From JAWOJF01 sp046481785 (GTDB lineage: Bacteria; Bacteroidota; Ignavibacteria; Ignavibacteriales; Ignavibacteriaceae): a DNA stretch of 8,349 bases. This document shows, piece by piece, positions 7,689-8,349 of this stretch. The notes below the pieces were generated by a model. That model had not been told where the DNA came from, ran no database searches, and saw nothing but the letters and a program-made list of their open reading frames with translations. Positions within the stretch are counted from its first letter, which is position 1. Each line of letters begins with the position of its first letter. A program made the position numbers and the translations under genes. The stretch is taken from NCBI GenBank assembly GCA_046481785.1, contig JAWOJF010000330.1, positions 1 to 8,349 of the forward strand, given 5' to 3'.

Positions 7689-7717
7689 TTGACAGGAATT
7701 GATAAATATGTTAATAT
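7689..7717 (+). promoter_or_regulatory. Strong promoter toward the secreted protein gene
   Basis: A consensus TTGACA (7689-7694), a 17-bp spacer and TAATAT (7712-7717) make this the best promoter in the window. It also fits TTG-N20-TAnnNTTG as used in Bacteroidota. The predicted start near 7724 lies within the operator that follows. The next gene on this strand is the secreted protein at 8052, so the transcript would have a leader of about 330 nt. A weaker alternative promoter closer to the gene (ATGACA at 7980-7985 with TAATAC at 8004-8009) cannot be ruled out. Confidence 0.65.
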
Positions 7718-7719
7718 TG

Positions 7720-7733
7720 GTTAAACGTTTAAC
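7720..7733 (+). promoter_or_regulatory. LacI-family operator core overlapping the second promoter start
   Basis: GTTAAACGTTTAAC is a perfect 14-bp palindrome identical to the core of the lacI operator, starting 3 bp after the -10 box. The distance from the first base of the -35 box to the first base of the operator core is 31 bp, the same as at lacI. This strongly suggests the same repressor controls both transcripts. Confidence 0.78.
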
Positions 7734-7801
7734 TGAAATTAATAAATTATGAGGGTGTCTGCAGGAAAAATGCTACTGTAATTACTTCCTAATCTTGTAA
7801 A

Positions 7802-7856
7802 GAAGAATGAAGGAAGGTGTTATTTTATCGGGCATAAAACACCGGCTTCTTTCTTC
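7802..7856 (+). other. Leader hairpin, about 20 base pairs
   Basis: The outer stem pairs 7802-7812 with 7846-7856 (10 of 11 positions). After a small internal loop, GGTGTT (7816-7821) pairs with AACACC (7838-7843). A four-pair top stem (7825-7828 with 7834-7837) closes a 5-nt CGGGC loop. No T run follows, so it is not a standard intrinsic terminator. CTTCCT at 7785-7790 could pair instead with AGGAAG at 7811-7816 and disrupt it. I recognise no known riboswitch family in it. Confidence 0.45.
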
Positions 7857-7861
7857 GATTA

Positions 7862-7939
7862 CTAATGACTGACTACCATAGCATCTTCTTTGCTGAATCC
7901 GTTCAATTTTAAAATCCGCAGAATATTGTCCTTGCTTGT
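7862..7939 (-). pseudogene. Possible decayed fragment, coding-like on the minus strand
   Basis: This minus-strand frame has two stops directly before it (TAA, TGA) and no start, yet reads DNILRILKLNGFSKEDAMVV then SH and a stop. The pattern of an amphipathic helix, a GFSKEDA turn and a second helix resembles the N-terminus of the type-2 malate/L-lactate dehydrogenase family (Ldh_2, related to DlgD/AllD/ComC). Only about 22 residues support this, so chance is a real possibility. It is listed because the region otherwise has no explanation. Confidence 0.2.
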
Positions 7940-8041
7940 TCATTATAAAGTAACCTTACTTATATCCTGAAACAGATCAATGACATTATGCTTGTTTAAT
8001 GTGTAATACTATACAATGCATATACATATCAATAAAACTAT

Positions 8042-8048
8042 AGGAGGT
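8042..8048 (+). promoter_or_regulatory. Perfect Shine-Dalgarno before the secreted protein gene
   Basis: AGGAGGT lies 3 nt before the ATG at 8052. It decides this start over the in-frame ATG at 8070. It is the only full Shine-Dalgarno in the window: the other starts (264, 806, 3072, 5526, 6570) have none or only a weak AGG. The spacing is shorter than the usual 5-9 nt. Confidence 0.75.
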
Positions 8049-8051
8049 ATC

Positions 8052-8349
8052 ATGTTTAATCCCATTAAAATGACTAAATGGTGGAGTGGAATACTATTCG
8101 TCATTTTATGTAATATATCCTTGCTGGCACAGGCAGGAGGAATCAATGGAATAGGGAGCTTTGAACAGGAAGTGCCGTCATACTGGAAAAAGGGAGCAGA
8201 ACCGGGTGGAGCGACATTAACCTGGGCAAATGACCATTACAAGACACATGGAAAATCATTAAAGATAGAGAAAGCAGTAACAGCAGAAGCAGCAGTATGG
8301 GAATCAGAGAACATGTGTGATATATGGAGCCCTGTACATAATAAAGATG
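8052..8349 (+). CDS. Secreted protein, N-terminal part, probable carbohydrate-binding-type module (partial)
   Basis: The frame is open from the ATG to the window end (99 codons). A signal peptide is clear: a basic start (MFNPIKMTKWW), a hydrophobic core (GILFVILCNISLLA) and a likely cleavage after AQA. The mature part begins GGINGIGSFEQEVPSYW and contains KTHGKSLKIEK. An N-terminal G-FE element, a tryptophan-rich strand and an HGKSLKI strand are typical of galactose-binding-like beta-sandwiches such as CBM4/9-type modules. That assignment is inferred from pattern only. The catalytic or anchoring part, if any, lies beyond the window; many such proteins in this group are large and exported by type IX secretion. 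Codons are unusually biased to GGA, GCA and other A-ending forms, and the strand is purine-rich compared with the other genes. Expression is probably under the operator at 7720. Confidence 0.72.
   Translation, partial: MFNPIKMTKWWSGILFVILCNISLLAQAGGINGIGSFEQEVPSYWKKGAEPGGATLTWANDHYKTHGKSLKIEKAVTAEAAVWESENMCDIWSPVHNKD

Larger units (their letters stand above)
7500..8051. other. 552-bp intergenic region: two operators, one promoter, hairpin leader, possible gene debris
   Basis: No convincing intact gene lies here. From left to right it holds a short coding-like + strand tail (to 7569), an imperfect LacI-type operator (7600-7621), a strong promoter with an exact operator core (7689-7733), a 20-bp hairpin (7802-7856) overlapping a coding-like - strand fragment just downstream (7862-7939), and a perfect Shine-Dalgarno at its right end. 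A 10-codon ATG reading frame (7749-7781, MRVSAGKMLL) lies early in the predicted leader without a ribosome binding site. No clear terminator follows the GH32-like gene. The AU-rich 7600-7621 inverted repeat followed by TATTTG is the only candidate. Confidence 0.6.

Noticed and set aside
7646..7702. An 18-codon + strand ORF (MSFRTHIVEGY)
   Set aside because: It runs into the -35 box of the strong promoter, has no Shine-Dalgarno and looks like chance.
7782..7943. A 53-codon minus-strand ORF starting MNKQGQYSADF
   Set aside because: It has no ribosome binding site or recognisable family, it overlaps the leader hairpin, and another frame of the same strand looks more protein-like.
1..8349. CRISPR array, tRNA/rRNA, insertion sequence or phage genes
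   Set aside because: I saw no regularly spaced repeats, tRNA-like fold, transposase or integrase motif, or terminal inverted repeats with target duplications.

Overview
The window is AT-rich DNA with short gaps and all genes on the + strand. It looks like a carbohydrate-utilisation region of a bacterium in the Bacteroidota/Ignavibacteriota (FCB) neighbourhood. That placement is an inference. It rests on a RhaEW-type fused rhamnose enzyme beside Lut genes, weak or absent Shine-Dalgarno sequences before most genes, promoters that also fit the Bacteroidota TTG-N20-TAnnTTTG pattern, and secreted glycan-active proteins. No RNA gene, CRISPR array, insertion sequence or integrase is visible.

Left part (1-3025): the 3' end of a rhamnulose-1-phosphate aldolase/lactaldehyde dehydrogenase (RhaEW type) is followed by lutC and a lutB-lutA fusion, with a 4-nt ATGA overlap between the last two. 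Read together, L-rhamnose would be degraded to dihydroxyacetone phosphate plus L-lactate, and the Lut enzymes would oxidise L-lactate to pyruvate. The LutA half of the fusion has lost the cysteines of its first CCG domain.

Middle (3072-5364): a secreted family 31 glycoside hydrolase with a recognisable nucleophile and acid/base, followed by a perfect 11-bp stem-loop that probably marks the end of this transcription unit.

Right part (5474-8349): a LacI-family repressor gene and a cytoplasmic GH32-like hydrolase form a second unit behind a promoter with a perfect 20-bp palindromic operator. A second promoter at 7689-7717 carries the same operator core in exactly the same position relative to its -35 and -10 boxes. 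A third, imperfect operator lies 116 bp upstream of that second operator, centre to centre. The second promoter points toward a secreted protein truncated by the window end (8052 onward), across a leader of about 330 nt that holds a 20-bp hairpin and ends in a perfect Shine-Dalgarno. The likely design is a small self-contained regulon: the repressor controls its own gene, an intracellular glycosidase and an exported, probably glycan-binding protein. The gap between the last two genes also contains two short coding-like fragments that may be gene debris.

No clearly new biological system is visible. The most informative signals are the repeated promoter-operator geometry, the structured leader, and the degenerate LutA half.
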